A stretch of 64,000 nucleotides of DNA from Marinobacterium weihaiense (GTDB lineage Bacteria > Pseudomonadota > Gammaproteobacteria > Pseudomonadales > Balneatricaceae). Both the position numbers and the translations under genes were made by a program. The notes under the pieces were generated by a model, which was not told where the DNA came from, did not search any database, and saw only the letters and a list, made by a program, of their open reading frames with translations. Of the stretch, positions 44,072 through 53,920 are shown piece after piece. The first letter of the stretch is position 1; every line of letters starts with the position of its first letter. The stretch covers positions 248,001-312,000 of the forward strand of contig NZ_JAHQZT010000001.1 of the NCBI RefSeq assembly GCF_019061305.1. Reading direction: 5' to 3'.

Positions 44072-45133
44072 ATGAGTCAATTCTGGAGTCCGGCTATTCA
44101 GTCCTTGGTGCCCTACACCCCGGGGGAGCAACCCAAGGTGGATGGCCTGATCAAGCTGAATACCAACGAAAACCCTTACCCGCCAGCACCGGCCGTGGAA
44201 GCAGTGTTGCGTGAGTTTGATACAGAGCGCCTGCGCCTGTATCCGGACCCCGACTGTCACGCGCTCAAGCAAGCACTGGCAGACGAGGCAGGGTTGTCGC
44301 GGGACCAAGTTTTTGTCGGCAACGGCTCTGATGAAGTACTGGCACTGACCTTCATGGCATTGCTGCGCCATGAACAGCCGCTACTGCTGCCTGAAACGAC
44401 CTACAGCTTTTACAATGTCTACATTGACCTGTTCAACATCGATGCCCGGCACATTCCGCTGACTGATGATTACCGCATCGATCTTGACGCCTACAGCAGC
44501 GAAAATGGCGGCATCATCTTCGCAAACCCGAATGCGCCGACAGGGGTCGGGCTAACGCTAGAGCAGATCAGCGATCTGCTGATTCGTAACACACATTCGG
44601 TAGTCGTGGTTGACGAGGCCTATGTCGATTTCGGCGCCGAAAGCGCCAGCCAACTGGTTGACCGCTACCCCAACCTGCTGGTTACCCAGACCTTCTCGAA
44701 ATCACGTTCGCTCGCAGGCATGCGCGTAGGTTACGCCTATGGCCACCCGAAATTGATTGAAGCTCTGGAACGGGTCAAGAACAGCTTCAACTCTTATCCG
44801 TTGGACATGCTGGCTCAACAGACCGCCATTGCGGCCCTGCAGGATCGCGGTTACTTTCAGCACTGCGTTCAGCAGGTTATGGATACGCGTGAGTGGACCT
44901 GTGAGCAGCTGACATCCTTGGGGTTCGAGGTGCTGCCCTCGCAGACCAACTTTGTTTTTACCAGTCACTCGGAGGTGGCGGCTGCCGAGCTGATGCAGTA
45001 CCTGCGCGATAACCGCATCCTGGTCCGTCACTTCACCAAACCCGGCATCGACAATCATCTGCGCATTACCATCGGCACGCCTGATGAAATGACTCGTTTG
45101 ATCGAGTGCCTCAAGCAACATCCCTCGCTTTGA
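44072..45133 (+). CDS. hisC: Histidinol-phosphate aminotransferase
   Basis: 353 residues, PLP fold type I. The PLP lysine is in TFSKSRSLAGMRVGYA. The beginning VPYTPGEQPK and NTNENPYPPAP are typical of HisC. It converts imidazole acetol phosphate to histidinol phosphate. Other his genes are not here. HisC enzymes may also transaminate aromatic amino acids. GGTAGAAG lies before the ATG. Confidence 0.92.
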   Translation: MSQFWSPAIQSLVPYTPGEQPKVDGLIKLNTNENPYPPAPAVEAVLREFDTERLRLYPDPDCHALKQALADEAGLSRDQVFVGNGSDEVLALTFMALLRHEQPLLLPETTYSFYNVYIDLFNIDARHIPLTDDYRIDLDAYSSENGGIIFANPNAPTGVGLTLEQISDLLIRNTHSVVVVDEAYVDFGAESASQLVDRYPNLLVTQTFSKSRSLAGMRVGYAYGHPKLIEALERVKNSFNSYPLDMLAQQTAIAALQDRGYFQHCVQQVMDTREWTCEQLTSLGFEVLPSQTNFVFTSHSEVAAAELMQYLRDNRILVRHFTKPGIDNHLRITIGTPDEMTRLIECLKQHPSL

Positions 45134-45140
45134 TCATGCC

Positions 45141-45164
45141 GTGAGGCGCATTATAGCGCCTCAC
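45141..45164. terminator. Hairpin shared by hisC and convergent GGDEF gene
   Basis: GTGAGGCGC, ATTATA loop, GCGCCTCAC, 9 perfect pairs, no T-run. It overlaps the last codons of the GGDEF gene. Confidence 0.5.
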
Positions 45165-46041
45165 CCTCCACTCGATTGCGTCCGCTGTGCTGCGCAATAA
45201 TCAAGTGCTCACGCGCCCGTTTCATCAACGATACCGCGCTGTCATCCAGCCTCACCGCCGAAGCGACACCAATGCTGACGGTCCAGGACAGATTGCCCGT
45301 TGCATGAGGAAGCTCCAGCTCAGCAATCGCCGTTCGTACACGCTCAGCAGCCAACACGCCCTGCTCATGGTTGGTTTCAGGCAATACCATCACCAGCTGA
45401 TCATCCGCGTAACGCGCTAGAAAGTCAGAGGTACGCTTCAGTTGATGCAAGGTACTCACCGTTTGCTGCAAGACCTGATCACCGGCGTCCCAGCCATGCT
45501 GCTCATTGAACTTGCTGAAGCCATCGATATCGATTAGCAGTACACTGGCAGCACCGTCATAGCGCAACGCCTGAGCAACTGAAACCTCCAGTACCGGAAT
45601 CATGGCACGGCGGTTATAGGCACCCGTCAGAGGATCACGCTGTGACTGATGTGACACCTTTCGTTCCAGATGCTTTTGCGCGGTAATATCACGGGCACTC
45701 CAGACCACCTCGCCCTGCTCCGTCATCACCAATCGCCCTTGAAACCAGCAGGCTTCGGACAACCCCTTTTCACGCAACACGGGCAAATGCTCAGGTCGCA
45801 ATTGATATTCCAACTCAATCCATTCTTCGCCCTGCGACAACTCGACCAGCGCACTGCGGAAACGCTCCAGCAGGTCATCCGCCAGCAGGGACGACAAAGA
45901 CGCACCCAGCAAATGCTCAGGCTGACACCAGTCGACACTGCCACCAACGGCTACAACGGTTTCGTTATCCAGAATCATGACCGGGTCGAGGCTAGCACTC
46001 AAAAGGCTGTTGTAGCGCGCTTCAAAGGCATCTGTATTCAT
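45151..46041 (-). CDS. PAS-like plus degenerate GGDEF protein
   Basis: 296 residues from ATG 46041 (GGAG upstream). An N-terminal PAS-like sensor (about 1-120, VMILDNETVVAVGG) is followed by a GGDEF domain (about 135-295). The active signature is RYADDQL in place of RYGGDEF, so cyclase activity is doubtful. DIDGFSKFNEQHGWDAGDQV is otherwise well kept. It may be a c-di-GMP or GTP receptor or a partner of the divergent EAL-HDOD protein. Confidence 0.82.
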   Translation of the reverse strand: MNTDAFEARYNSLLSASLDPVMILDNETVVAVGGSVDWCQPEHLLGASLSSLLADDLLERFRSALVELSQGEEWIELEYQLRPEHLPVLREKGLSEACWFQGRLVMTEQGEVVWSARDITAQKHLERKVSHQSQRDPLTGAYNRRAMIPVLEVSVAQALRYDGAASVLLIDIDGFSKFNEQHGWDAGDQVLQQTVSTLHQLKRTSDFLARYADDQLVMVLPETNHEQGVLAAERVRTAIAELELPHATGNLSWTVSIGVASAVRLDDSAVSLMKRAREHLIIAQHSGRNRVEGEAL

Positions 46042-46204
46042 ATTTGTTCTCCAGATGGGCACAGGGTGCATGCAACCCCTTTGCACGCTCTCCTGCTGCA
46101 GCTTGTCTGCTTTGCATACAGTGAAGACTATACTATTTTAACGAGCCACCGCTTGACTCAAAATACATACATGAAAACAACCGTTTTCCTCTTGAGCACA
46201 GACA

Positions 46205-47410
46205 ATGCCCGATAAGATTCTGATGGCGCGCCAACCCATTTTTGATACCACACTCAAGGTCGTGGCATATGAACTGCTGTACCGCAGTGAAGATGGTCTC
46301 AACCCTCTGCCCATGATCAGCGGCGAACAGGCCAGTAGCCGCGTTATTCTCCATTCCTACACCAGTATTATTGATAGAGGCAGTCTGCGCGTACTCCCGG
46401 CATTCATCAATTTCAGCCAAACGATGCTTGAATCGGACACCCTGCCACACCTGTCACCCAAGGAAGTTGTGATCGAGGTACTTGAGGACTGCAAGCCGAC
46501 CCCCCAACTGATCGCCGCACTGAAACGCTTGCGCAACGCAGGCTTTCGGCTGGCGCTGGATGATTTCAGCTATCGGCCCGAGCTAAAACCACTGGTGGAG
46601 CTTGCCCACATCATCAAGCTGGATGTCCGCACCATGACCCATATACAACTGGCCGAGCAGATTGAACGACTCAAGCCGTTTCGCACCACATTACTGGCCG
46701 AAAAGGTTGAAACCTTCAAAGAGTACAGGCTATGCAAAGAACTGGGCTGCGAGCTGTTCCAGGGCTTCTTTTTTAGCAAACCCGAACTGCTCAAGGGGCA
46801 CCCCGTTAGCAGCAATAAAATGATTCTGGGTCAGCTAATGAGCTACTTGAGTCGTCCTGATTGCACACTGGAGCAACTGAAAACACTGATCGCCCGCGAC
46901 CCCGCACTCAGTTTCAAACTACTGCGACTGACCAACTCGGCAGCCTTCGGACTCCAGCACAAGGTCAGCAACCTGCACGAGGCCCTTGTCTATATAGGGC
47001 TCACGGAACTGAAACGCTGGATCTCGTTGATCATGCTGGCCGAAAGTCATGGCAAACCCAGCGAACTGATTCGACAGATACTGCTGCTAGCACGCTTTTG
47101 TGAACAGCTGGCGGAAACAAGCGAGGCCGTGGATTCGGGCGCAGCCTTCATGGCAGGCCTGCTGCTGCATATGGACGCCATGATGGATATGACCCAAACT
47201 CAACTGCTGTCACTACTGGATCTGGAGCATCACCTTCATCAGGCATTGCTCTACCGCGAGGGTGAGCTGGGGCGCCTGCTGGAACAGGTCGAAGCGTTCG
47301 TCCACGGCAACTGGCAGCGCACCGACCGGCAAGCGAGCCAACTGCAACGCTGCTACCTCGACAGTCTTGAGTGGACGCGCGAGTCGATGCAACTGCTGAG
47401 TCTGGCCTGA
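46205..47410 (+). CDS. EAL-HDOD signalling protein (YuxH-like)
   Basis: 401 residues. An N-terminal EAL-like domain (about 1-200) begins ARQPIFDTTLKVVAYELLYR, so the EAL triplet is replaced by ELL. A C-terminal HDOD domain (about 205-390) follows. The EAL metal-site segments are altered (LDDFSYR instead of DDFGTG, AEKVET instead of AEGVET), suggesting binding or scaffold function instead of c-di-GMP hydrolysis. Divergent from the degenerate GGDEF gene. Confidence 0.88.
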   Translation: MPDKILMARQPIFDTTLKVVAYELLYRSEDGLNPLPMISGEQASSRVILHSYTSIIDRGSLRVLPAFINFSQTMLESDTLPHLSPKEVVIEVLEDCKPTPQLIAALKRLRNAGFRLALDDFSYRPELKPLVELAHIIKLDVRTMTHIQLAEQIERLKPFRTTLLAEKVETFKEYRLCKELGCELFQGFFFSKPELLKGHPVSSNKMILGQLMSYLSRPDCTLEQLKTLIARDPALSFKLLRLTNSAAFGLQHKVSNLHEALVYIGLTELKRWISLIMLAESHGKPSELIRQILLLARFCEQLAETSEAVDSGAAFMAGLLLHMDAMMDMTQTQLLSLLDLEHHLHQALLYREGELGRLLEQVEAFVHGNWQRTDRQASQLQRCYLDSLEWTRESMQLLSLA

Positions 47411-47438
47411 CATCGGCCCGGCCGCTGCTCGTCACACC

Positions 47439-47744
47439 TTATTTCAGCGGTGCAACCATCGCCTCTACGGCCGCTTTCAACTGTTCTTCGTCGCAACTGC
47501 CGCACGTGCCCTTCGGCGGCATGGCGCCCTTGCCGGTCAAGACCGTCTGCGTCATCGCATCGACACCGGTGGCAATCCTCGATGCCCAAGCCGCTTTGTC
47601 ATCCGGCTTGGGAGCCCCGCCCAAACCGGCCTGATGACAGGCCACACAATGCTTTTCAACAACGGCATCCGCCGTCATGGCCTGAGCCGACAATGACATT
47701 GCAACAGCACTTGACAGTATCAACAGTCTTTTCATCACACTCAT
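47439..47744 (-). CDS. Cytochrome c5-family protein
   Basis: 101 residues: signal peptide (about 1-22, LSAQA), then a small cytochrome c with CVACH haem site (near residue 33) and a Cys pair CGSC near the C-terminus typical of the c5 family. The Met ligand is likely in GAMPPKGTCGSC. A periplasmic electron carrier, possibly to the cbb3 oxidase. The EAL-HDOD gene converges on it, 28 bases away. Confidence 0.9.
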   Translation of the reverse strand: MSVMKRLLILSSAVAMSLSAQAMTADAVVEKHCVACHQAGLGGAPKPDDKAAWASRIATGVDAMTQTVLTGKGAMPPKGTCGSCDEEQLKAAVEAMVAPLK

Positions 47745-47816
47745 CCCTTATTGTTCATGCTCGCTTCAGCATAAACGCTGGCGCCATCATGCCCCATGAC
47801 CTGTGACAGACAAACG

Positions 47817-47845
47817 AAAAAGGGCGACTCGAAAGTCGCCCTTTT
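47817..47845 (-). terminator. Terminator of htpG
   Basis: GGGCGACT, CGAA/TTCG loop, AGTCGCCC with A-run and T-run on both sides, so it can act on both strands. It lies 25 bases after the htpG stop. Confidence 0.88.
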
Positions 47846-47870
47846 CATACAGCTTTGCAGTTCAATCGAC

Positions 47871-49787
47871 TCAGCTGCTCAGTTCTAGCAGCAGCTTGTT
47901 CAAGCGCTGCACATAGCTGGCCGGATCGTCCAGGTTGGCACCAGCGGCCAGGCCCGCCTGATCAAAGAGTACCAGCGCCAGCTCGCCAAAGCGGTCTTCA
48001 TCCGGCTCTTGGTCTAGCTTGTTGATCAGCGGGTGCTCCGGGTTGATCTCGAAAATGGGCTTGCTCTCCGGTACCGGCTGCCCCGCCGCTTCCATGATAC
48101 GGCGCATCTGCAGCCCCATGTCATAGTCGCCAATCACCAGGCAGGCCGGAGAATCCGTCAGACGGTGAGTGATACGTACCGACTCGACCCTGTCTTCCAG
48201 CACCTTGCCCAAGCGCTCGATCAGGCCTTCGTGCTCCTTGGCCACTTCTTCCAGCTTCTGCTTCTCTTCCTCGGACTCGGTCTCACCCAGATCCAGCTCA
48301 CCCTTGGTGACATCCTGGAAGTTGTGGCCGTCGAAGTCGAACAGCTGACTCATCATCCACTCATCGATACGGTCAGACAGCAGCAGCACTTCAATACCTT
48401 TCTTGCGGAACACCTCCAGGTGCGGGCTGTTCTTGGCGGTATTGAAATTATCGGCGACCACGTAGTAGATCTTCTTCTGACCTTCCTGCATGCGACCGAT
48501 GTACTCTTCCAGCGAAACATTCTGTTCAGCTGTACCACTATGGGTCGAAGCAAAGCGCAGCAACTTGAGAATCTTGTCGCGGTTGGCCATATCCTCAGCC
48601 GGGCCTTCTTTCATCACCTGGCCAAAAGCCTTCCAGAAAGTGGCATACTTGTCAGCATCGTTCTTGGCCAGCTTCGCCAGCATGTCCAGCACGCGCTTCG
48701 TCAGCGCGGAACGCAGCTTATCCACGCTGGGGTCTTTCTGCAGGATTTCACGGGACACATTCAGGGACAGGTTGTTGCTGTCCACAACACCCTTGATGAA
48801 GCGCAGGTACAGCGGCAGGAACTGATCCGCCTGGTCCATGATGAACACCCGCTGCACATACAGCTTGAGGCCACGCGGCGCTTCACGGTTCCACAGATCA
48901 TAGGGTGCATTCTCGGGCACATACAGCAGACTGGTGTATTCCAGATTGCCCTCAACCTTGTTGTGAGACCAGGTCAGCGCATCGGCAAAGTCATGCGAAA
49001 TGTGCTTGTAGAATTCCTGATACTCCTCATCATTGAGGTCGGACTTGGAGCGGGTCCAGAGCGCGGTCGCCGAGTTGACGCTTTCCAGTTCAGGCGCCTT
49101 CTGTGCTTCTTCACCCTCTTCCTCGCTGCCCGGCAGCTCTTCCTTCAACATCTTGACCGGAATGGAGATGTGGTCGGAGTACTTGCGTACCAAGGAGCGC
49201 AGACGGAAGCCATCGGCAAACTCTTCTTCACCTTCCTTCAGCTTCAGCACGATACGAGTACCGCGCTGAGCCTTATCGATGTTGGCGATGGTGAAGTCAC
49301 CCTCACCGGTGGACGACCAGTGCACGCCATTTTCAGCCGCTTCACCGGCACGACGGGTATAAACATCCACACGCTGCGCCACGATGAAGGCTGAATAGAA
49401 ACCGACACCGAACTGGCCGATCAGTTGGCTGTCCTTGGCCTGGTCACCGGTCAGGCTGGACAGGAAGCCCGCCGTGCCGGACTTGGCGATGGTGCCCAGG
49501 TGCTCGATAACATCCTGGCGATTCATGCCGATGCCGCGATCTTCGATGGTGACGGTACCGGCATCCTTGTCGAATTCGATACGAATGTCGAGATCGGTAT
49601 CCCCTTCGTACAGCGCATCATTGTTCAGGGCTTCAAAGCGCAGCTTTTCGGATGCATCCGACGCATTGGAGATCAGCTCGCGCAGGAAAATTTCCTTGTT
49701 GGAGTACAGCGAGTGGATCATCAGGTGCAGAAGCTGCTTCACTTCTGTCTGAAAACCAAGGGTTTCTTTCTGAGTTTCTGTAGTCAT
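47871..49787 (-). CDS. htpG: Hsp90-family chaperone HtpG
   Basis: 638 residues from ATG 49787, the family length (the frame to 49823 adds 12 unrelated residues). The ATP-binding GHKL motifs are [22 protein letters not shown] and [11 protein letters not shown]. Middle and C-terminal Hsp90 domains follow. Cytoplasmic chaperone for stress-damaged clients. A sigma-32-type promoter lies upstream (49833-49860), overlapping the 3' side of the thioesterase gene region. Confidence 0.97.
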   Translation of the reverse strand: MTTETQKETLGFQTEVKQLLHLMIHSLYSNKEIFLRELISNASDASEKLRFEALNNDALYEGDTDLDIRIEFDKDAGTVTIEDRGIGMNRQDVIEHLGTIAKSGTAGFLSSLTGDQAKDSQLIGQFGVGFYSAFIVAQRVDVYTRRAGEAAENGVHWSSTGEGDFTIANIDKAQRGTRIVLKLKEGEEEFADGFRLRSLVRKYSDHISIPVKMLKEELPGSEEEGEEAQKAPELESVNSATALWTRSKSDLNDEEYQEFYKHISHDFADALTWSHNKVEGNLEYTSLLYVPENAPYDLWNREAPRGLKLYVQRVFIMDQADQFLPLYLRFIKGVVDSNNLSLNVSREILQKDPSVDKLRSALTKRVLDMLAKLAKNDADKYATFWKAFGQVMKEGPAEDMANRDKILKLLRFASTHSGTAEQNVSLEEYIGRMQEGQKKIYYVVADNFNTAKNSPHLEVFRKKGIEVLLLSDRIDEWMMSQLFDFDGHNFQDVTKGELDLGETESEEEKQKLEEVAKEHEGLIERLGKVLEDRVESVRITHRLTDSPACLVIGDYDMGLQMRRIMEAAGQPVPESKPIFEINPEHPLINKLDQEPDEDRFGELALVLFDQAGLAAGANLDDPASYVQRLNKLLLELSS

Positions 49788-49832
49788 GGCGGGCTTACCT
49801 AACCTCCGAAAACAAACATTCAACCCTCACTG

Positions 49833-49860
49833 ATATAAGGGCCGGTGTTGCGTTTTCAAG
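49833..49860 (-). promoter_or_regulatory. Sigma-32 (RpoH) promoter of htpG
   Basis: Minus strand: CTTGAAA (49860-49854), spacer of 12 bases, CCCTTATAT (49841-49833). This matches the heat-shock consensus CTTGAAA-N(11-16)-CCCCATxT closely in the -35. Confidence 0.82.
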
Positions 49861-49863
49861 GGG

Positions 49864-50340
49864 TTAGTCTGCCTTAAATTGCAGGTTTTCGCTTTCCAGC
49901 AGAAAATGCGCGCGCGCCTGGGCAATGGGCTTGCTCTTACGCTCCTGCCACGCCAGCACCGAACAGTTGCCGACACGGCGCCCCTGACGGCTGATATGAC
50001 AGATGGCATAGGTATCACGATCCAGTCCGGCACGCATGTAATCCAGCGAGAAATCGATGATCTTGGCCAGCCCCGGCTGAGGCATCTGCAGGGTCAGCTG
50101 GAACTGTGCCGTCAACTCCATGAACGCCGCAATCACGCCACCGTGGATGGCCGGAATCGTGGGGTTGCCGATATGATCACCACTGGCCGGCAGACGGAAA
50201 ATGATTTCCTCGCCATAACAGACACATTGCACACCCAACAGACGCGCATAGGGAATCAGATCGACGAGCGGCTGATAATCACCGCTGCGCTTGGCGTCGG
50301 CGACCAGCTCAATCAACTGTTGCATGTTCATCTCCATCAA
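49864..50340 (-). CDS. PaaI-like thioesterase
   Basis: 158 residues, hot-dog fold. The motif IHGGVIAAFMELTAQF near residue 65 is the HGG-type active-site segment. It hydrolyses an acyl-CoA, substrate unknown. Starts within the end of the previous thioesterase gene (32-base overlap). Alternative ATGs at 50337, 50331 and 50325 exist and are equally possible. Confidence 0.88.
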   Translation of the reverse strand: MMEMNMQQLIELVADAKRSGDYQPLVDLIPYARLLGVQCVCYGEEIIFRLPASGDHIGNPTIPAIHGGVIAAFMELTAQFQLTLQMPQPGLAKIIDFSLDYMRAGLDRDTYAICHISRQGRRVGNCSVLAWQERKSKPIAQARAHFLLESENLQFKAD

Positions 50341-50797
50341 TCAGACGCGCAAAGAGAGAATCCTCCGCGCCCCCTTCAGGACGCATGAAGGTCGCAATGC
50401 CGTAGGCCATCGGCCGGGAAGGATCTTCCTGGTACACGGATGCCCGTGTGAATAGAACGCTGCGTGTTACCCGGTAGCATTCTGCTGCCACATACAGAGG
50501 CTGGCTCTGCACCGGGGTGCGCATATGGTCAATGCGCAAGTCCAGGGTCGGACAGAGCTCGAAGGCTTCAAGCGCACACAGGGTGGAGGCGCTGCTGGCC
50601 GCGTCAACCAGTGTGGTCAATACGCCGCCATGAAGGTAGGTGTCCAGGCCTTCGCTGATCAGCTGCGACTGCACCGGCAACACCAGCGTGACCCGACTCT
50701 GCTGGGCCTGGATCACGCGGATGCCCAGCTTGCGCATATGTGGCTGCGCTGCCAGAAAACGACGGCAGCGGGCCAGGTAGTACTCATTGTCGATCAC
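50309..50797 (-). CDS. Second PaaI-like thioesterase
   Basis: 162 residues, hot-dog fold, with LHGGVLTTLVDAASS as the active-site segment. Tandem with the downstream thioesterase but only weakly similar to it. They could form a heteromer or act on different acyl-CoAs. It overlaps the upstream DUF599 gene by 4 bases. Confidence 0.88.
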   Translation of the reverse strand: MIDNEYYLARCRRFLAAQPHMRKLGIRVIQAQQSRVTLVLPVQSQLISEGLDTYLHGGVLTTLVDAASSASTLCALEAFELCPTLDLRIDHMRTPVQSQPLYVAAECYRVTRSVLFTRASVYQEDPSRPMAYGIATFMRPEGGAEDSLFARLIDGDEHATVD

Positions 50798-51513
50798 GAT
50801 TCGCTCCCGGAACTCATCATCAGTGTCTTCAGCGTAGAAGAGGTAAATTCACGCCGATACAGCACAACCACGATGGTGGACGTCAGCAGCATGAACACCC
50901 AGGGATTGATGAACCAGCCCAGCACCGAGATGCTGAAGTAGTAAGTTCTCAAACCCAGGTTGAAATTGTGGGCGGCCATCGAAGCCATCGTGGCAATGCG
51001 ATCGGCATGGGCCTTGAGCTGAGCCGGCGAAGGCTGCTCCGCCGGCAGCGGAGCCCCACCGATCATCACGGATACAAAGCCGTACTGACGCAGACTCCAG
51101 GTAAACTTGAAAAAGGCGTAGATGAACAGAACGACCAGCAGCAACAGTTTGAGCTCCCACTCCTGGCGCGTCGCCACCACGACAAAGGGCAGATCCTGCA
51201 CCAGGTTGATCGCCTTTTCAGCCGAGCTCATCACCGTCATCAAGCCTGCCAGCACCAGGATGGTGGTCGACGCGAAAAAGGCCACGCTGCGCTCCAGGTT
51301 AGCAATGGCGGTCGTATCCGCAATTCGCACCTCGCGTGATAACATGCGGGTCATCCACTCAGTGCGATACAGATGCAGCATGCTCACCAGGCACGGCGTG
51401 GTATGGCTTTTATAGGCCGAATAGTACATGTAGCCGCGAAAACACAGCACAAACCAGGCCAGCCCCAGGGCATTGCCCCAGTTGTCCTGCAGCAGCAACA
51501 ACGCTTTTTCCAT
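50794..51513 (-). CDS. DUF599 membrane protein
   Basis: 239 residues, about four to five membrane helices (near 12-30, 78-98, 110-140, 188-222). The segments AWFVLCFRGYMYYSAY and FNLGLRTYYFSISVLGWF are typical of DUF599. Function unknown. First gene of a three-gene set with the two thioesterases, so it may be linked to lipid or acyl-CoA metabolism, by context only. Confidence 0.82.
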   Translation of the reverse strand: MEKALLLLQDNWGNALGLAWFVLCFRGYMYYSAYKSHTTPCLVSMLHLYRTEWMTRMLSREVRIADTTAIANLERSVAFFASTTILVLAGLMTVMSSAEKAINLVQDLPFVVVATRQEWELKLLLLVVLFIYAFFKFTWSLRQYGFVSVMIGGAPLPAEQPSPAQLKAHADRIATMASMAAHNFNLGLRTYYFSISVLGWFINPWVFMLLTSTIVVVLYRREFTSSTLKTLMMSSGSES

Positions 51514-51538
51514 CCATTACTCCGATGTCGATCTTGGC

Positions 51539-52441
51539 ATGCGCATAATTTACAGGGATTGGGTTTCAGTGTCTTCCAGCAGTCACAATATCCCCGTCGG
51601 TGCTACCTTTGCACTGGCGACCACAGTGGTCATGAGTCTGGCCGCCGTACTGATCAAACTGACATCCGCCAGCGTCAGCATAGAGATGATCGTTTTTTTT
51701 CAGTACCTGCTGTGCGTGCTGGTGATGCTGCCCTGGTTGCGACAGGCCGGACTCACAGCACTTAAAACCACCCGCATCGGCACTCACTTGCTGCGCGGGC
51801 TGTGTGGTTGGGCCTGCTTTTACACCTATTACCTGGCACTGGAGAAAATTCCGCTGGTGGATGCTGCCCTGCTGCGCAATGCCGCACCGCTGTGTGTTCC
51901 GCTGTGGCTGCTGGTGTGGCATCGTGTCGGCCTGCACTGGCTCAGCTGGCTGCCGCTGCTGCTGGGGTTCATCGGCATCGCACTGATCATGCAGCCGGAG
52001 GGAGAAGGCTTCAGCCGCTGGCACCTGGTGGGGTTCATGGCCGCCCTCACGCTGGCCGGGTCCATTGTCAGCACCCGCGCCCTGACGGAGACCGAGCCGG
52101 TCAACCGCATTCTGTTCTATTACTTTCTGATTTCAACGCTGGCCGCGCTGCCGCTGGCGCTGTTGCAGTGGCAACCGCTGCCGCTCCAGAGCATTCCTTA
52201 CCTGGTACTCATTGCAGGATCTATCTGGCTAACCATGTGGCTCTATACCCGCTCCTACAGCCATGCCCCTGCATCAGTCATCGCACCACTGAGCTATTTC
52301 GGCGTGGTGCTGACCGGCCTGTGGGGATGGCTGATCTGGGACCAGGTACCAACGTCCATAGCCTGGGCCGGTATCGGGCTGGTGATGCTCGGCGGTATCA
52401 GTTCAGTGTGGATAGGCGCCCGCCTGCAGAGCCGCCACTGA
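51539..52441 (+). CDS. DMT-superfamily (EamA) transporter
   Basis: 300 residues from ATG 51539; GTG at 51569 with AGGGA upstream is a good alternative. Ten membrane helices in two EamA repeats, the first beginning GATFALATTVVMSLAAVL. Exporter of amino acids or metabolites, substrate unknown. It is divergent from DUF599 with a 25-base gap and convergent with selO (4-base gap). Confidence 0.88.
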   Translation: MRIIYRDWVSVSSSSHNIPVGATFALATTVVMSLAAVLIKLTSASVSIEMIVFFQYLLCVLVMLPWLRQAGLTALKTTRIGTHLLRGLCGWACFYTYYLALEKIPLVDAALLRNAAPLCVPLWLLVWHRVGLHWLSWLPLLLGFIGIALIMQPEGEGFSRWHLVGFMAALTLAGSIVSTRALTETEPVNRILFYYFLISTLAALPLALLQWQPLPLQSIPYLVLIAGSIWLTMWLYTRSYSHAPASVIAPLSYFGVVLTGLWGWLIWDQVPTSIAWAGIGLVMLGGISSVWIGARLQSRH

Positions 52442-52444
52442 ACA

Positions 52445-53920
52445 TCAGGACGAACAGGTCAGATGAATGGACTCGGCCCAGTTCGGCGGCGGCCCGGCGA
52501 ATCGCTCGAATCCGGGATGAGAATCGCTCGGATGGCGTAGCAGCGGCAACAGGGCCTGCAGCGGGCGATAATCCCCCTGGTGCGCCTCACGAATGACCTC
52601 TTCCGCCATGTAGTTGCGCAGGATGAAACGCGGATTCACCGACCGCATTTGCTGACAGCGCATAGGCGCACTGGCCGCCTCTGCCGCCAGGCGGGTCCGA
52701 TATGCTGCCAGCCACTCGCGCAACATATCCGGTTGCGTTGCCTGGCTCAACATGGCTTCATCATCGCCATCCTGCTGCCACTCGCTCAACTGACGCAGGA
52801 ACCGGTTGTGATCGATACGTTGCCGGGTCCAGATATCAACCAGCCGATCCACCAGGGCTTGATCATCGGGCTCAACCGCCTGCAGCCCCAGGCGCGCCTT
52901 CATACGCTCAAGATAAGCCGCTTGGTACAGGGACTCGAATCGGTCCAGCTCGGCCTCCAGTTCGGCGCGCTCAACCAGCGGCAACATCGCCTGCGCCAGT
53001 GCGGCCAGGTTCCAAAGTACAATGGAGGGCTGCTTGCTGAAAGCATAGCGTGCCTGATGATCATTCTTGTTGGCGACATGATCAGGCTCATAATGATCCA
53101 GAAAGGTATAAGGGCCGAAGTCGAAGGTCTCGCCGATAAGTGACATGTTGTCCGTGTTGAGAACACCGTGCACAAAACCATAAGCCTGCCAGGCTGCCGA
53201 CAGTCGCGCCGTGCGTTCCAATACCTCGCGGTACATCGCCCTATACGGTTGTACATCTGCCTTCAGCTGCGGGAAATAGCGCTGCAGACAGTAATCAGCC
53301 AGCCGTCGCAAATCCTCATGCTGACCTGAATAGTAAAAATACTCGAAATGACCGAAACGCACGTGACAGGGCGTTACCCTCATCAATAGGGCACAAGGTT
53401 CCATGCCGTTGCGCAGGGTATAGTCCTCACTGCCAACCAGACAAAGCGCACGGGTCGTTGGTATGCCCAGCCCCGCCATTGCCTCGCCGGCGAGGTACTC
53501 GCGTATGCTGGAGCGCAGCACGGCGCGGCCATCGCCGAAACGCGAGAAGGCCGTTTTGCCGGCGCCTTTCACATGCAGGTCGTAGCGCTCCCCCTGCGCA
53601 TTCAGGACTTCCCCCAACAGAACGCCTCGACCATCACCCAGATCGGGATTGTAGCTGCCGAACTGATGCCCGGTATACTTCATCGCCAGCGGCTCGGTAC
53701 CCGGCAGGGGCTGCTGCCCATTGCAACAGTCTGCCAGCGCCTGAGGCGAGACGGCACAGGCATCCATGCCGATACGGCTGGCCACATCGGCGCTGAAAGC
53801 GATCAGGTGAGCATTTTTCAATGGCTGAATGGCAGTGCGCTGAAACCAGTGTGCCGGAAGGCGTGCATAGCTATTATCGAAATTGAGCTGATCCAGTGTT
53901 CTACCGGTATTCATCACCAC
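52445..53920 (-). CDS. selO: Protein AMPylase SelO (YdiU)
   Basis: 491 residues. Pseudokinase fold that transfers AMP to proteins, linked to redox homeostasis. Family start GRTLDQLNFDNSYARLP and nucleotide-site segments KGAGKTAFSRFGDGRAVLR, SIREYLAGEAM and GVLNTDNMSLIGETFDFGPY. The eukaryotic selenocysteine near the C-terminus corresponds to a Cys in many bacteria; here the protein ends HLTCSS, with Cys near the end. Confidence 0.95.
   Translation of the reverse strand: MVMNTGRTLDQLNFDNSYARLPAHWFQRTAIQPLKNAHLIAFSADVASRIGMDACAVSPQALADCCNGQQPLPGTEPLAMKYTGHQFGSYNPDLGDGRGVLLGEVLNAQGERYDLHVKGAGKTAFSRFGDGRAVLRSSIREYLAGEAMAGLGIPTTRALCLVGSEDYTLRNGMEPCALLMRVTPCHVRFGHFEYFYYSGQHEDLRRLADYCLQRYFPQLKADVQPYRAMYREVLERTARLSAAWQAYGFVHGVLNTDNMSLIGETFDFGPYTFLDHYEPDHVANKNDHQARYAFSKQPSIVLWNLAALAQAMLPLVERAELEAELDRFESLYQAAYLERMKARLGLQAVEPDDQALVDRLVDIWTRQRIDHNRFLRQLSEWQQDGDDEAMLSQATQPDMLREWLAAYRTRLAAEAASAPMRCQQMRSVNPRFILRNYMAEEVIREAHQGDYRPLQALLPLLRHPSDSHPGFERFAGPPPNWAESIHLTCSS

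Noticed and set aside
48033-49394. 453-codon plus-strand frame inside htpG
   Set aside because: A shadow of the strongly coding htpG on the other strand, with no family likeness.
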